This document shows, in pieces, positions 8,320-17,741 of a DNA stretch of 64,000 nucleotides (position 1 is its first letter; every line of letters starts with the position of its first letter). This DNA is from Gracilibacillus orientalis (GTDB lineage Bacteria; Bacillota; Bacilli; Bacillales; Amphibacillaceae): the NCBI RefSeq assembly GCF_900114645.1, contig NZ_FOTR01000001.1:682001-746000 (forward strand). Reading direction: 5' to 3'. The position numbers were made by a program, and so were the translations under genes. Below the pieces are notes generated by a model. That model did no database searches and was not told the origin of the DNA. It saw nothing but the letters and a program-made list of their open reading frames with translations.

Positions 8320-9570
8320 TTATATAAACAAAAGCGATAACCCCGGTATAAATAGAATAAACAGTGCAGCAATAATCAGTACAATAATGAATGGAAAGGT
8401 TCCTTGAACAACATTAGAAAAGGGTGTTTTACTCACACCTGAAGCAACAAAAAGGTTCAGTCCAAATGGAGGTGTTAGCATCCCAATCGCTAACGTGACG
8501 ATCATAATAATTCCAAAGTGAATCGGATCAATACCAAATTCATATACAATCGGTAAAAACAACGGAACGAAAATTAATACCGCAGCGCTTGTATCCATAA
8601 ACATCCCAACCACTAACAAAATCACAAACACCATAAGCAGGAAAACAACCTTAGTATCTGCATATTCTAAGAAAAAGGCTGCGATTTCTTTCGGAATATT
8701 TTCATAGGTTAAATACCAACTGAACACGTTAGATGTTGCAATCACCAGCATAATCATCGAAGAGGTAATCACAGACTTTCGCGTGACGTTATATATTTTC
8801 TTCCACGTTAGTTCTTTATAGACAAACAAACCGATTAAAAAACTATAAACAATAGCTACAGCAGCCGCTTCTGTCGGAGTAAAAATACCAATATAAATAC
8901 CACCAAGCACAATGATTGGCAACAAAATCCCCCAGAAAGCATGGATAAATGATCGCAACAATTCACCGAAGCTTACCCGTTTTTCTGGCTGATGTCCTTG
9001 CTTTTTGGCAATCACATAACTGACGACAATTAATACAAATCCTATAAAAACCCCTGGCATAATTCCCGCAATAAATAGATCTCCAATTGACACTTCAGCA
9101 GCAGAACCATAAACCAGCAACGTAATACTCGGAGGAATAATTATCCCTAAAGATCCAGCTGCAGTCATTAAACCAACAGAGAATTTTCTTGAATAATTTG
9201 CATCACGCAATGATGGAATCATTATGCCCCCAATAGCTGCTACAGTCGCAGGGCTAGAACCTGACAATGCGGCAAATAACATCGAGGATAAGACTCCAGC
9301 TATTGGTAATCCACCTGTCGTCCACCCAACCAATTTCCGAGCAAAATCGATGATCCTTCTTGATGTTCCTCCAGATAACATTAAATCTCCAGCGAAAATA
9401 AAAAACGGTATTGCCATCAATGTAAAAGAATCAATTCCGGAAAAAAGCGTTCGCGCAAAGACATCAAGTGAAATTCCTTGCTGATACATCGCCACAAAGC
9501 TAGCTATTCCAATGGCAATAGCAATAGGTGCACCGATCAGCAGCAAAACGATAAAAATGAATAAAATCAT
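8320..9570 (-). CDS. TRAP transporter large permease, DctM type
   Basis: 416 residues, almost entirely hydrophobic with about 12 membrane segments, matching the DctM family length (~425). Recognisable family stretches are IPFFIFAGDLMLSGGTSRR, ALSGSSPATVAAIGGIMIP, GSLGIIIPPSI and GMLTPPFGLNLFVASG. It forms the ion-coupled translocation channel of a tripartite sugar-acid/carboxylate importer. It overlaps dctQ by 4 bp and is transcribed after dctP and dctQ. Confidence 0.95.
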   Translation of the reverse strand: MILFIFIVLLLIGAPIAIAIGIASFVAMYQQGISLDVFARTLFSGIDSFTLMAIPFFIFAGDLMLSGGTSRRIIDFARKLVGWTTGGLPIAGVLSSMLFAALSGSSPATVAAIGGIMIPSLRDANYSRKFSVGLMTAAGSLGIIIPPSITLLVYGSAAEVSIGDLFIAGIMPGVFIGFVLIVVSYVIAKKQGHQPEKRVSFGELLRSFIHAFWGILLPIIVLGGIYIGIFTPTEAAAVAIVYSFLIGLFVYKELTWKKIYNVTRKSVITSSMIMLVIATSNVFSWYLTYENIPKEIAAFFLEYADTKVVFLLMVFVILLVVGMFMDTSAAVLIFVPLFLPIVYEFGIDPIHFGIIMIVTLAIGMLTPPFGLNLFVASGVSKTPFSNVVQGTFPFIIVLIIAALFILFIPGLSLLFI

Positions 9571-10079
9571 TTCTCCATGACCTCCTCTGGTTGTCCTTGA
9601 TCATCAGAGTAAGATCGCTTTACATCAACAACTAGCATTTGAACAAAGCGAAACAACATCAATCCTCCACCAACTGGAACCGTTAGATACGGTATCGCCA
9701 TTGGTACACCTAATGCAGGGGTAACATTCCCAAGCTCCACTACACTGGAAACCATTTCAGAGCCTGCCAAAATCATAATCAAGCAAAAAACAATACCTGC
9801 TAAATTAGCAAAAATGGAAAAAAACTTTTTTCCTGCCGATGGAAGAAATGCCACCAACGCATCAACCGTCGCATGCCCTTTTTCCCTGACCGCAATACTG
9901 CTGCCAATCAACACCAACCAAATAACTAAAAAGCGTGCAGTCTCTTCCGACCAAATCAAAGAAAAATTAAATAAATAACGTAAAATAACTTGTACAAAAA
10001 TTAAAATAGAAGCGACTATCATGGAAAACACAGCAAAAGATTCTTCAATATGATTGACGACTTGATTGAACTTCTTCAT
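9567..10079 (-). CDS. TRAP transporter small permease, DctQ type
   Basis: 170 residues with four predicted membrane helices. Typical DctQ features are the WSEETARFLVIWLVLIGSSIAVREKGHATVD block and a short charged C-terminus. It bridges the DctP binding protein and DctM. The stop overlaps the DctM start by 4 bp, indicating translational coupling. Confidence 0.93.
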   Translation of the reverse strand: MKKFNQVVNHIEESFAVFSMIVASILIFVQVILRYLFNFSLIWSEETARFLVIWLVLIGSSIAVREKGHATVDALVAFLPSAGKKFFSIFANLAGIVFCLIMILAGSEMVSSVVELGNVTPALGVPMAIPYLTVPVGGGLMLFRFVQMLVVDVKRSYSDDQGQPEEVMEK

Positions 10080-10211
10080 ACAAAGCCCCCTTTATGGTTA
10101 GGAAAATTTTCCATATAAGTTTTTTTATACTATAAACCATAAAATTATATACATACTTATAGCGTGAAATAAGAGCGATCCCTCGCTCTTATCCACCTCA
10201 ACACTTTCCTT

Positions 10212-11276
10212 CTATTCGATTAACTCGATCATCTTATCCGAATCCTCAAATTTATCATGGAATTCATCAAATACTCCACTTAATGCATCCTTAAAAGCCT
10301 CTTTCTGTTCACTAGTCAATTCATTTATTTCGACGTCAGACTCTTCTAATATTTGCATGTACTCCTCTTCATCACTTTCTGACATATCCCATTGCCATTC
10401 CGTAACTTCCATCGCCACTTCTTCCACCACTTCCTGCAATTCCCCAGGCAGACTGTCATAGAAAGACTGGCTAATGATAAGAGGATACCCCATGTAACCA
10501 TGAGAACTTAACGTTACATAATCTTGCACTTCATAAAATTTTTGACTGATAATGTTTGATAGAGGGTTTTCCTGTCCGTCGACAGTACCTGTCTGTAAGG
10601 AAGTATACAATTCCGAAAAGTCGATCGATACTCCACCCGCATTTAATGTTTTAAATTGCGAAATTAATAATGGACTTTGTGACGCACGCATCTTTAATCC
10701 ATCTAAATCTTCTGGCGTTTCAATCAGTCTTTTCGAGTTGGTAAAATGTTTAAATCCGCCATCCCAGAAACCAATTAGTTTTAAATTTTGTTCCTCTAAT
10801 TTTTCACTAAGATAATCCCCTAAATCTCCATTGACTGCTTCAAAAGCATGCTCACGATCTTCAAAAAGATAAGGCAGATCAAATACTTCAAACTCTTCTA
10901 CAAAAGTTGGCAGTACACCAGTAAACGGAGCATTCATGTGGACTGTACCAGATTGCATTTGCTCCAGAATCTCTCGATCACTGCCAAGTTGAGAGTCCGG
11001 GTAAATTTCTACTGCTATTTGTCCATCTGTTCTCTCTTCAAGTAACTCTCCAAATTTTTCTGCACCCTTCCCTTTTGCAGTAGAAGGGCTCACCACATGC
11101 GCAAATTTCAAAACATATTCTTCACCGTCTTCATTATTAGCTTCCGTTTCCTCATTTGTTTCGTTGTTACCACTCTCTGTATTACCTTCTTCCGTATCTC
11201 CATTAGGCTCTGAAGAACTGCAAGCAGCTAGAGTAAGTAAAATCAATCCCATAACACTCATTAAAAGCCTCTTCAT
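10212..11276 (-). CDS. TRAP transporter solute-binding lipoprotein, DctP type
   Basis: 354 residues from the ATG at 11276 (MKRLLMSVMG). The frame is open to 11306, but the shorter start has a GAGAGGGG ribosome site and begins the lipoprotein signal (TLAAC, Cys19). An acidic Glu/Asn-rich linker follows, then DctP motifs: LGSDREILEQMQSGTVHM, GLKMRASQSPLLISQFKTL with the conserved substrate-binding Arg, and the ELYTSLQTGTVDGQENP signature. DctP proteins usually bind sugar acids or dicarboxylates. The adjacent SMP-30-like enzyme favours an aldonic or uronic acid, an inference from neighbourhood. Confidence 0.95.
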   Translation of the reverse strand: MKRLLMSVMGLILLTLAACSSSEPNGDTEEGNTESGNNETNEETEANNEDGEEYVLKFAHVVSPSTAKGKGAEKFGELLEERTDGQIAVEIYPDSQLGSDREILEQMQSGTVHMNAPFTGVLPTFVEEFEVFDLPYLFEDREHAFEAVNGDLGDYLSEKLEEQNLKLIGFWDGGFKHFTNSKRLIETPEDLDGLKMRASQSPLLISQFKTLNAGGVSIDFSELYTSLQTGTVDGQENPLSNIISQKFYEVQDYVTLSSHGYMGYPLIISQSFYDSLPGELQEVVEEVAMEVTEWQWDMSESDEEEYMQILEESDVEINELTSEQKEAFKDALSGVFDEFHDKFEDSDKMIELIE

Positions 11277-11419
11277 ACCAAAACCCCTCTCTATAAAACT
11301 CTCCACTATTAACTATATGAAGCTCGTCCTGAAAAATAACTAAATAATAAACGAACAACATCTTGAGAGATGATGATAGAAGGATTCAAGACAGTTTGAA
11401 AGTTGAAGAATACAAAAAT

Positions 11420-11451
11420 CCCTGATCAACTCCACTAAGAATCAATCAGGG
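11420..11451 (-). terminator. Hairpin terminator between SMP-30-like gene and TRAP operon
   Basis: The stem CCCTGAT/ATCAGGG is followed on the minus strand by a TTTTTG run. A near-identical design (CCCCTGAT...ATCAGGGG then TTTTT) occurs at 61172-61206. A further hairpin, AAGAC-GGAATC paired with GATTCC-GTCTT, lies at 11523-11555 just after the SMP-30 stop but lacks a T-run. Confidence 0.7.
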
Positions 11452-11559
11452 GCAACACAATAAAATTCCCCATTTTCCACTTAATATAAGCACGCTGGAT
11501 ACTCCTCGTCACCAGATGAAGAAAGACCCGGAATCGCAAATTGATTCCGAGTCTTACGG

Positions 11560-12447
11560 TTATGCGTTGTGATTGTTTTTAAAGCGATTCGCTTCCAACC
11601 CTTTTGCATTCGGTTTAATAAAAAAGAGGCTGCCGGACAATGGAAGTTTTCCCAGTTCTTCCTCTGTCATTCCTTCCCTTGCAGTTGTAATGTATAGTGT
11701 GTCAAAATCCTTACCGCCAAAAGTGCAGGATGTAATGTTTTTGGCTGGCACTTCTACCACAGACAAAACCTCTCCAGTTTCCGGATTCCATCTGCTTACT
11801 TTTCCTGATCCCCACCCTGCGATCCAGAGCATGCCTTCGGTATCAATTGTCATGCCGTCCGGAAAACCATATGTTTCGGTGAATTGGAAAGCAACACGCT
11901 GATTCGTAATAGTTCCAGTTTCCAAATCGTATTCGAATACATAAATATTTCTAGTCGGTGTATCGATAAAATACATTCGTCTATATTTCATATCCCAGGC
12001 CATACCATTGGAGGTTCTCAGTTCAGTTAACTTTGCTTCCACTTCAAGCGCATGATTCATGCAGTACAAAGTGCCTTCTGGCTCATTATCACTTTTTTGC
12101 ATCGTTCCCGCCCAAAATCTTCCTGCAGGGTCCACCTTACCGTCGTTGAATCGATTGTCTGGCCTGTCTAGTTCTGGATCATGTATAGCATTCATTTGTT
12201 TTGTTTCAGTATCATAAAAATAAAAGCCATTCTCCGCCGCCAACACTAATTGTCCATCTTCTGCTACAACAACTGCACCGACCATCTCACCAATCTCAAA
12301 CGTGTCGTTCTGCTCCTTTTGCGGATTGAATCGATGAATTACTTCTCCTGTAATATCGGTCCAGTATAATACCTGATTTCTTTCATCCCAACAAGGCCCT
12401 TCACCAAGCAATGCTTTGATTTCATAAGCTACTTCTGCTTTCACCAT
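11560..12447 (-). CDS. SMP-30/gluconolactonase/LRE family protein (sugar lactone hydrolase)
   Basis: 295 residues, the usual family length. It shows the six-bladed propeller signatures LLGEGPCWDERNQVLYWTDI (metal-binding Glu), DRPDNRFNDGKVDPAGRFWAGTM (Asn/Asp metal ligands), SNGMAWD and GFPDGMTIDTEGMLWIAGWGSGKV (active-site Asp). The family hydrolyses aldonolactones, feeding free sugar acids to catabolism. It is transcribed towards the TRAP operon but separated by hairpins, so it is probably its own unit. The exact sugar is unknown. Confidence 0.92.
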   Translation of the reverse strand: MVKAEVAYEIKALLGEGPCWDERNQVLYWTDITGEVIHRFNPQKEQNDTFEIGEMVGAVVVAEDGQLVLAAENGFYFYDTETKQMNAIHDPELDRPDNRFNDGKVDPAGRFWAGTMQKSDNEPEGTLYCMNHALEVEAKLTELRTSNGMAWDMKYRRMYFIDTPTRNIYVFEYDLETGTITNQRVAFQFTETYGFPDGMTIDTEGMLWIAGWGSGKVSRWNPETGEVLSVVEVPAKNITSCTFGGKDFDTLYITTAREGMTEEELGKLPLSGSLFFIKPNAKGLEANRFKNNHNA

Positions 12448-12625
12448 TTTTTCCTCCTTCTTCTATTCGCATTCATACGAGCACACGGTTAGTTGAATGC
12501 TGGAGAATCTATTATAGCGCTTTCTTTTTCTAATATTATTATAGTGTAATTAGATAATAGAATAAAAGCATAATACACAGTTAGAAACAAAAGATCTATT
12601 GTTATGAGAAAAACAGAACGACATA

Positions 12626-12654
12626 TTGACAAAGCTAGTAAACATTGAGATAAT
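12626..12654 (+). promoter_or_regulatory. SigmaA-type promoter of the codBA operon
   Basis: TTGACA (12626-12631), a 17-bp spacer and GATAAT (12649-12654), directly upstream of the PyrR-type leader and pointing at the cytosine permease gene. Confidence 0.85.
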
Positions 12655-12677
12655 GTCTAAAATTATATATTGGTACC

Positions 12678-12802
12678 TTTAATTCAGTCCCGTGAGGCTG
12701 ACAAGGACAACGGATTTGCTAATAGCATGCATAAGTGTGTACAAAACACGTGCATCTATTTGCCAAAAGCTTCTTGTCAGTCGGGCAGGAAGCTTTTTTT
12801 AT
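12678..12802 (+). promoter_or_regulatory. PyrR-type attenuator leader of codBA
   Basis: The transcript would carry AGTCCCGTGAGGCTGACAAG at 12686-12705, which matches the conserved PyrR-binding loop (UCCNGNGAGGCUnrnAAGG). It is followed by an intrinsic terminator at 12765-12802 (AAAAGCTTCTTG pairing with CAGGAAGCTTTT, then a T-run). In B. subtilis PyrR bound to UMP stabilises this loop and so favours the terminator. The arrangement implies that cytosine uptake and deamination are switched off when pyrimidine nucleotides are plentiful. The motif is seen; the mechanism is transferred from the family. Confidence 0.85.
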
Positions 12803-12907
12803 TTGTTTAAAAACCTTCCAAACTATTAGTACAACATGTACAACTACTTTACAATCAAATAAACTGCTCGGCTTTGGTACTAATACAATGACAAGGAGGA
12901 ACCAAAA

Positions 12908-14161
12908 ATGGACAAAGAATTTTCTTTACAAGCTGTGCCACAATCACACCGAAATGGCTTTTTAAAAATGTTTGTGGTGATGCTCGGATTTACTTTCTTC
13001 TCTGCAAGCATGCTTTCAGGTGGAGAGCTAGGGTTAGGATTAACGATGAAAGAATTTATCTGGATCGTTTTACTCGGAAATCTAATACTCGGTTTATATA
13101 CAGGTGGACTAGCCTTTATGGCAGCCAAAACAGGTTTATCTACTCACTTGCTTGCACGTTTTGCATTTGGTGAAAAAGGATCCTATTTAGTTTCATTTTT
13201 ATTAGGTGCTACACAAGTAGGTTGGTTTGGAGTCGGGTTAGCCATGTTTGCTGTACCCGTTCATAAAGTAACTGGAATTAATATGTTAACATTAATCATT
13301 ATTGCAGGAATGGTAATGACATTTTCAGCGTTCTTTGGCATGAAAGCATTAGCCATATTAAGTTTTATCGCTGTACCAGCTATTGCGATTTTAGGAAGTA
13401 TTTCTGTTGGAGTTGCGATTAGCGATTTAGGTGGAATATCCGAATTATTTGCTTATCAACCTGAAACAACATTAGGTTTCGCTGCAGCTTTAACTATTTG
13501 TGTTGGGTCTTTCTCAAGTGGTGGAACTTTGACGCCAGACTTTGCCCGTTTCGCTAAAACAAAAAAGACAGCTGTTATTACAACACTGATTGCCTTTTTC
13601 ATCGGAAATTCATTAATGTTTTTATTCGGTGCTATTGGTTCCATCTCAACAGGTCTAGGAGATATTTCGGAAGTAATGTTTGTGCAAGGTTTGATCGTTC
13701 CAGCGATTATTGTATTAGGATTAAATATTTGGACAACAAATGATAACTCTTTATATGCATCCGGTTTAGGTTTTTCCAACATAACAAAAATCAAAAAAAG
13801 TAAAGTGGTTATATTTAACGGAATTGTCGGTACCATCTTTGCGATGTGGTTATATAATAATTTTGTTGATTGGTTAACATTACTAGGAGCAGCACTTCCA
13901 CCAATAGGTGCGATATTATTAGCTGACTTCTTCTTGTTAAGAAAAGGCCGTTACCCAGCATTAAATGAAATGACATTCCAAGTTATTCGTTGGCCAGCTA
14001 TTATTGCTTGGATAGGTGGATTTGCATCAGCACAATGGTTACCAGGGATTCCGCCATTAAATGGCATTATTTGTGCAACTGTGTTATATATAGGTTTGAC
14101 AATGGTATTAGAAAAATCTTTTAAAGCTGAAAAAAGCATGAAATTAGGAAAAGAGGTATAA
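12908..14161 (+). CDS. codB: Cytosine permease (NCS1 family)
   Basis: 417 residues, about 12 membrane segments. It resembles E. coli CodB throughout: GGELGLGLTMKEF, LSTHLLARFAFGEKGSY, GWFGVGLAMFA, SFSSGGTLTPDFARFAKT and TTNDNSLYASGLGFSN. It imports cytosine with a coupling ion. It starts at ATG 12908 behind AAGGAGGAACC and is followed 3 bp later by cytosine deaminase, forming a two-gene operon under the PyrR-type leader. Confidence 0.95.
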   Translation: MDKEFSLQAVPQSHRNGFLKMFVVMLGFTFFSASMLSGGELGLGLTMKEFIWIVLLGNLILGLYTGGLAFMAAKTGLSTHLLARFAFGEKGSYLVSFLLGATQVGWFGVGLAMFAVPVHKVTGINMLTLIIIAGMVMTFSAFFGMKALAILSFIAVPAIAILGSISVGVAISDLGGISELFAYQPETTLGFAAALTICVGSFSSGGTLTPDFARFAKTKKTAVITTLIAFFIGNSLMFLFGAIGSISTGLGDISEVMFVQGLIVPAIIVLGLNIWTTNDNSLYASGLGFSNITKIKKSKVVIFNGIVGTIFAMWLYNNFVDWLTLLGAALPPIGAILLADFFLLRKGRYPALNEMTFQVIRWPAIIAWIGGFASAQWLPGIPPLNGIICATVLYIGLTMVLEKSFKAEKSMKLGKEV

Positions 14162-14164
14162 ATC

Positions 14165-15421
14165 ATGATTCTTCAAAATGCAACATTACCAAAACAAGAA
14201 GGACTTTGGAATATTCATATTGAAAATGGGTTGTTTACAAAGATAGAAGAAGCAAAACAAATAGATGGTGCGCTAGATATTGGTGGAAAACTAGTGAGTG
14301 CGCCTTTTATTGAACCACATGTTCATCTTGATACGACATTAACAGCAGGTGATCCCAAATGGAATGAAAGTGGGACACTTTTCGAAGGGATTTCTACTTG
14401 GACCGAACGAAAAAAATCACTGACTATAGAAGATGTGAAAGCAAGGGCAACGAAAGCATTAAAATGGCAAGTCGCACAAGGTATCCAGCATGTCAGAACA
14501 CATGTCGATGTTTGTGACCCATCTTTAACAGCGATGAAAGCATTGCTCGAAGTGAAAGAAGAGATGAAGGAATATATTGACCTCCAGTTGGTTGCTTTTC
14601 CTCAAGAAGGGTACTTGTCTTATCCTAATGGTACCGAACTGGTTGAGGAAGCATTGAAAATGGGAGCCGACGTTGTTGGAGGAATTCCGCACTTCGAATT
14701 CACTCGTGAATATGGTGTAGAATCGATGAAAATTGCGTTTGACTTAGCAGAAAAATATAACCGCTTAGTCGATATTCATTGTGATGAAATCGATGATGAA
14801 CAATCGCGTTTTGTTGAAGTAGTAGCAGCAGAAGCATATAATCGCGGACTAGGTAGTAAAGTGACGGCAAGCCACACAACTGCCATGCATTCTTACAATA
14901 GCGCCTATGTATCAAAATTAATGAAACTATTAGGACTTGCTAATATTAACTTTATTGCAAATCCACTCGTTAATATTCATTTACAAGGCCGTTTTGATGA
15001 TTATCCAAAACGACGTGGTATTACTCGAGTTAAGGAATTATCAGAAGCAGGACTTAATGTTAGCTTTGGTCATGATGACATTTTTGACCCATGGTATCCA
15101 CTTGGAACAGGAAATATGTTGCAAGTATTACATATGGGAATACATGTAACCCATTTAATGGGATATCATCAAATTATAGATGCCTTTGACTTCATTACTG
15201 AAAATAGTGCAGTAACATTAGATATCCAAGATACATATGGTATAGAAGTTGGAAAACCAGCCAATTTTATCATATTAAATGCTAACAATGTTTATGATGC
15301 AGTTCGGAAACAAACAGAAGTGTTAGCATCATACCGTAATGGTGTGAAACTAGCAGTCACAAAACCAAAAGAATCTACTATTTATATAAATACGGAAGAA
15401 AAAATTGACTTTGAAAGGTAG
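14165..15421 (+). CDS. codA: Cytosine deaminase
   Basis: 418 residues, close to E. coli CodA. It converts cytosine to uracil and ammonia. Metal and catalytic residues are visible: [11 protein letters not shown] (two metal His), [25 protein letters not shown] (His and catalytic Glu), [11 protein letters not shown] and [19 protein letters not shown] (metal Asp). It forms an operon with codB. The nucleoside hydrolase remnant just downstream on the other strand would have fitted the same pyrimidine-salvage role. Confidence 0.95.
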   Translation: MILQNATLPKQEGLWNIHIENGLFTKIEEAKQIDGALDIGGKLVSAPFIEPHVHLDTTLTAGDPKWNESGTLFEGISTWTERKKSLTIEDVKARATKALKWQVAQGIQHVRTHVDVCDPSLTAMKALLEVKEEMKEYIDLQLVAFPQEGYLSYPNGTELVEEALKMGADVVGGIPHFEFTREYGVESMKIAFDLAEKYNRLVDIHCDEIDDEQSRFVEVVAAEAYNRGLGSKVTASHTTAMHSYNSAYVSKLMKLLGLANINFIANPLVNIHLQGRFDDYPKRRGITRVKELSEAGLNVSFGHDDIFDPWYPLGTGNMLQVLHMGIHVTHLMGYHQIIDAFDFITENSAVTLDIQDTYGIEVGKPANFIILNANNVYDAVRKQTEVLASYRNGVKLAVTKPKESTIYINTEEKIDFER

Positions 15422-15436
15422 TATCTTTTCTCTAAT

Positions 15437-15470
15437 AAAAAGGGAGTTATCCTAAGATAGCTCCCTTTTT
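15437..15470 (+). terminator. Terminator of codBA
   Basis: AAAAAGGGAG and CTCCCTTTTT arms with an inner TATC/GATA pairing form a strong hairpin 16 bp after the codA stop. The T-run exists on both strands, so it can also end transcription arriving from the other side. Confidence 0.9.
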
Positions 15471-15473
15471 ACA

Positions 15474-15671
15474 TTAACCTACTATTCTATTAACAAAATG
15501 ATCAACAAATTGTTCGGCATCTACTTCAAGTGCCACCTTCACATTCCCATTCTTATCTTCTGTTTCGATAGTTTGTCCACTTTCGTCTCCGTCTGTTATA
15601 ACATTTACTGACATTTGTTTTGTCCTCACTAGTGATGGGAATACTGCCACACCGATTGTAAGTGGGTCATC
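15474..15671 (-). pseudogene. 3' fragment of an inosine/uridine-type nucleoside hydrolase, cut at the IS end
   Basis: Reading the minus strand from the IS boundary gives about 65 in-frame codons beginning DDPLTIGVAVFPSLVRT and ending HFVNRIVG before a TAA at 15474-15476. DPLTxGVAxxPSL is the C-terminal hallmark of nucleoside hydrolases (hDPLAVAvAidPSL), which split ribonucleosides into ribose and base. The rest of the gene is absent: on the far side of the element (beyond 17837) there is no matching N-terminal part, only a terminator and a phosphoesterase gene. The gene therefore lost its front by insertion plus deletion or rearrangement. Confidence 0.8.
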
Positions 15672-15980
15672 TGACGGCTCCCACGCCTAAAGACGTGGGG
15701 TTCCCACGACCTAGACAGCAGGTGACTTACAGCTTGTGTTCCGCGAAGAATACAAGCGTTCCATCGTCTCAAAGGTACCTTATCAACCTTGCGGTTGAGT
15801 TTGCATCCTAAGTACTGAATGGGTTCAGCAAGTCTTTCACGATAGCGCATGACATTTAGTCTACTTACACATGCCTAGCCTCCGAAGAGACCGTACATCG
15901 ACTTAACTATCGAATCCTTGAGTTTAAGGAGAACTCTCTTGGTGCCAGTCAGTCCAAGCGACAACCTATATCGATTCACC
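15672..15980 (-). ncRNA. Putative TnpB guide RNA (omegaRNA/reRNA) region
   Basis: About 309 nt of non-coding DNA between the tnpB stop and the right end. In known TnpB systems this part of the transcript forms the guide RNA scaffold, which ends at the right-end hairpin, and the flanking host sequence acts as the guide. Here the minus strand ends CCCACGTCTTTAGGCGTGGG then AGCCGTCA, a layout resembling the ISDra2 reRNA 3' hairpin. The next ~16-20 nt, beginning GATGACCCACTTACAATCGG, would be the guide and correspond to the nucleoside hydrolase remnant. An additional hairpin (AGACCGCT/AGCGGTCT) overlaps the tnpB stop at 15983-16000. Assignment rests on position and shape. Confidence 0.6.
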
Positions 15981-17495
15981 TTAGACCGCTACAGCGGTCT
16001 TTCTCTGTTTATCTGGTTTCACAAACCAGTGAAGTGTCTTGTTTGTAGATTGTTGAAGCCGTGCAATCTCACGATTATGCAGTTCTACAAATTGTTCCCA
16101 TTGAGAGTCGCATAAATCCACATCAATGGAATCAAGACTATCAGTTGTATTTCCGATAAGGAAAGCACTATATAGGTCTCGTTGAATCGACAAGCCTTGA
16201 ATGTCATTCCAGCGTTGCTCTAGTTGTTTCTTAGTATATTCGCCAGTTTTATGATTGAATTGACTGGCTTTTGTTGCGTAGGTATCAATTTTTTTAACCG
16301 ATTTTCCTTGATACCCAAGTTTTCGGTCTAATATGGTGATTAACATGGCAGGTGCATGGTTCAACAAGCTCTTACCAAATCGTTTCTTCTTGTCGATACG
16401 CCCATTCTTCTTGTTTCGAGTTGTCTTTTTAGCTTTCTTCTGAAGGGATTGAAACCGCATCGTTTCTACTCGCACATCTGAACCTTGCGACAATATGTCA
16501 TTCGCCAATTCTTCGTGTGCCTGTTTTCGTTTAGTAGCTATCTTGCGGTGCAAGTCTTTTCTTTTCGCTTTCCGTTTCATGTAGCGGTTAGAGAATGACC
16601 ACTTTACGCCTTTCTTGACCACACCATTTTCTTTGAAGTTATGAGGATTCGTTGCACGTTTCGACCGGTCCATAGCGCGTTCCATACGACGTAGCTCTTT
16701 CGCATCAGCCTTACAGGCTTCCGCTAACTCGACGAGTTGAATTTTATCTTCAGATACGACAGCACCAGTGGAAGTCCCCATATCAATTCCTACTCGACTG
16801 TTAAATGTATCTACTGGATTCTTTTCCAAGCCAGTATCTTTATCTCGCTTAGTAGGTGGCAATCCCTCTTGAATTAGCTGTACGAAGAATCGTGGTTTCC
16901 CTCGAATCTCACGCATGACTACTCGGCAATACTTTGTCTTATCGCAAAGAGCCATGTGTGCATATTCATCATTTGGTTTGATAAAAACTTTCAGTTTGAG
17001 CGAACCCTTAGCGTTCTTCTTTCCCCAAAGCAGAAATTCACCATCGAAACGTATCCCGGTTGCATTGTTCTTGTTTTCAACCGACATATCATCAAACGGT
17101 CGTTTGAAGTGTACTCGTTTCGCTTGGTGGTATTTGAGTTTTTCAACTGATTTGAACGCTCGGGTTGCCAACTTTTGTGCTTCGAGTGACCCCATATTTT
17201 TGGCATACTTTGCCTGCATAGGAGCGACAAATGCATGGAGTTGATACTCAGAATAGCCATGTGACCGTTCTATTTCTTTGAGTCGTTTAGTTCTACCTTT
17301 GGCAGACTTATCAGCAACTAGCACATGGTATTCTTTGTCTGAACGAAGTTCAGCTAAACGCTTGAGGGCAAACCCAAGGCAAGCGTTATAGATTTGTTTA
17401 GCTATCTTTATCTTTTTCTCTAAGATGACTCGTTCAGCTTGATTTGTTTGAAGTTCTAGTTCGAGCACATAGCTTGGTGTTTTCGCTTTTGCCAT
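15981..17495 (-). CDS. tnpB: TnpB-type RNA-guided nuclease homologue lacking the zinc-ribbon cysteines
   Basis: 504 residues, longer than usual TnpB (~400). The RuvC-like catalytic residues appear intact: D238 in RVGIDMGTSTG, E344 in VRVETMRF, and D440 in IQRDLYSAFL. Between motifs II and III, where TnpB normally has a CxxC...CxxC zinc ribbon, the sequence reads TKASQFNHKTGEYTKKQL with no Cys pair. The N-terminal ~200 residues are Lys/Arg-rich, consistent with the RNA/DNA-binding lobe. Start ATG 17495 has a strong AAAGGAGG site. Known TnpB proteins cut DNA matching the guide and help retain the element. Whether this zinc-ribbon-less version cuts DNA is not evident from sequence. Confidence 0.9.
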   Translation of the reverse strand: MAKAKTPSYVLELELQTNQAERVILEKKIKIAKQIYNACLGFALKRLAELRSDKEYHVLVADKSAKGRTKRLKEIERSHGYSEYQLHAFVAPMQAKYAKNMGSLEAQKLATRAFKSVEKLKYHQAKRVHFKRPFDDMSVENKNNATGIRFDGEFLLWGKKNAKGSLKLKVFIKPNDEYAHMALCDKTKYCRVVMREIRGKPRFFVQLIQEGLPPTKRDKDTGLEKNPVDTFNSRVGIDMGTSTGAVVSEDKIQLVELAEACKADAKELRRMERAMDRSKRATNPHNFKENGVVKKGVKWSFSNRYMKRKAKRKDLHRKIATKRKQAHEELANDILSQGSDVRVETMRFQSLQKKAKKTTRNKKNGRIDKKKRFGKSLLNHAPAMLITILDRKLGYQGKSVKKIDTYATKASQFNHKTGEYTKKQLEQRWNDIQGLSIQRDLYSAFLIGNTTDSLDSIDVDLCDSQWEQFVELHNREIARLQQSTNKTLHWFVKPDKQRKTAVAV

Positions 17496-17741
17496 GAGGT
17501 CGCCTCCTTTCTAGCGTTTTCGTTGCATCTCAACATACCTCAACCAGGTGTTTAAATCTTCAATCAACGGCTTCATTCAGGAATATCTTTCTCCTGTATC
17601 GTGGGCAGAAAACAAAATGATAGTTGAGAAGACTCACAGTTGTTTTGGTGTGCCTATAATCTTCTGTCATGGTTCTATTATACCACACAGTTCGTATGTA
17701 TTAACGATAAAATCACGAAAACACACAACAAAAAAGAACTA

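Noticed and set aside
12880-13128. Minus-strand frames antiparallel to codB and codA
   Set aside because: Low-complexity shadows of the strongly supported plus-strand genes.
15629-15850. 73-residue frame in the right end of the IS element
   Set aside because: It lies in the guide-RNA region, crosses the element boundary into the hydrolase remnant in the wrong frame, and has no ribosome site.
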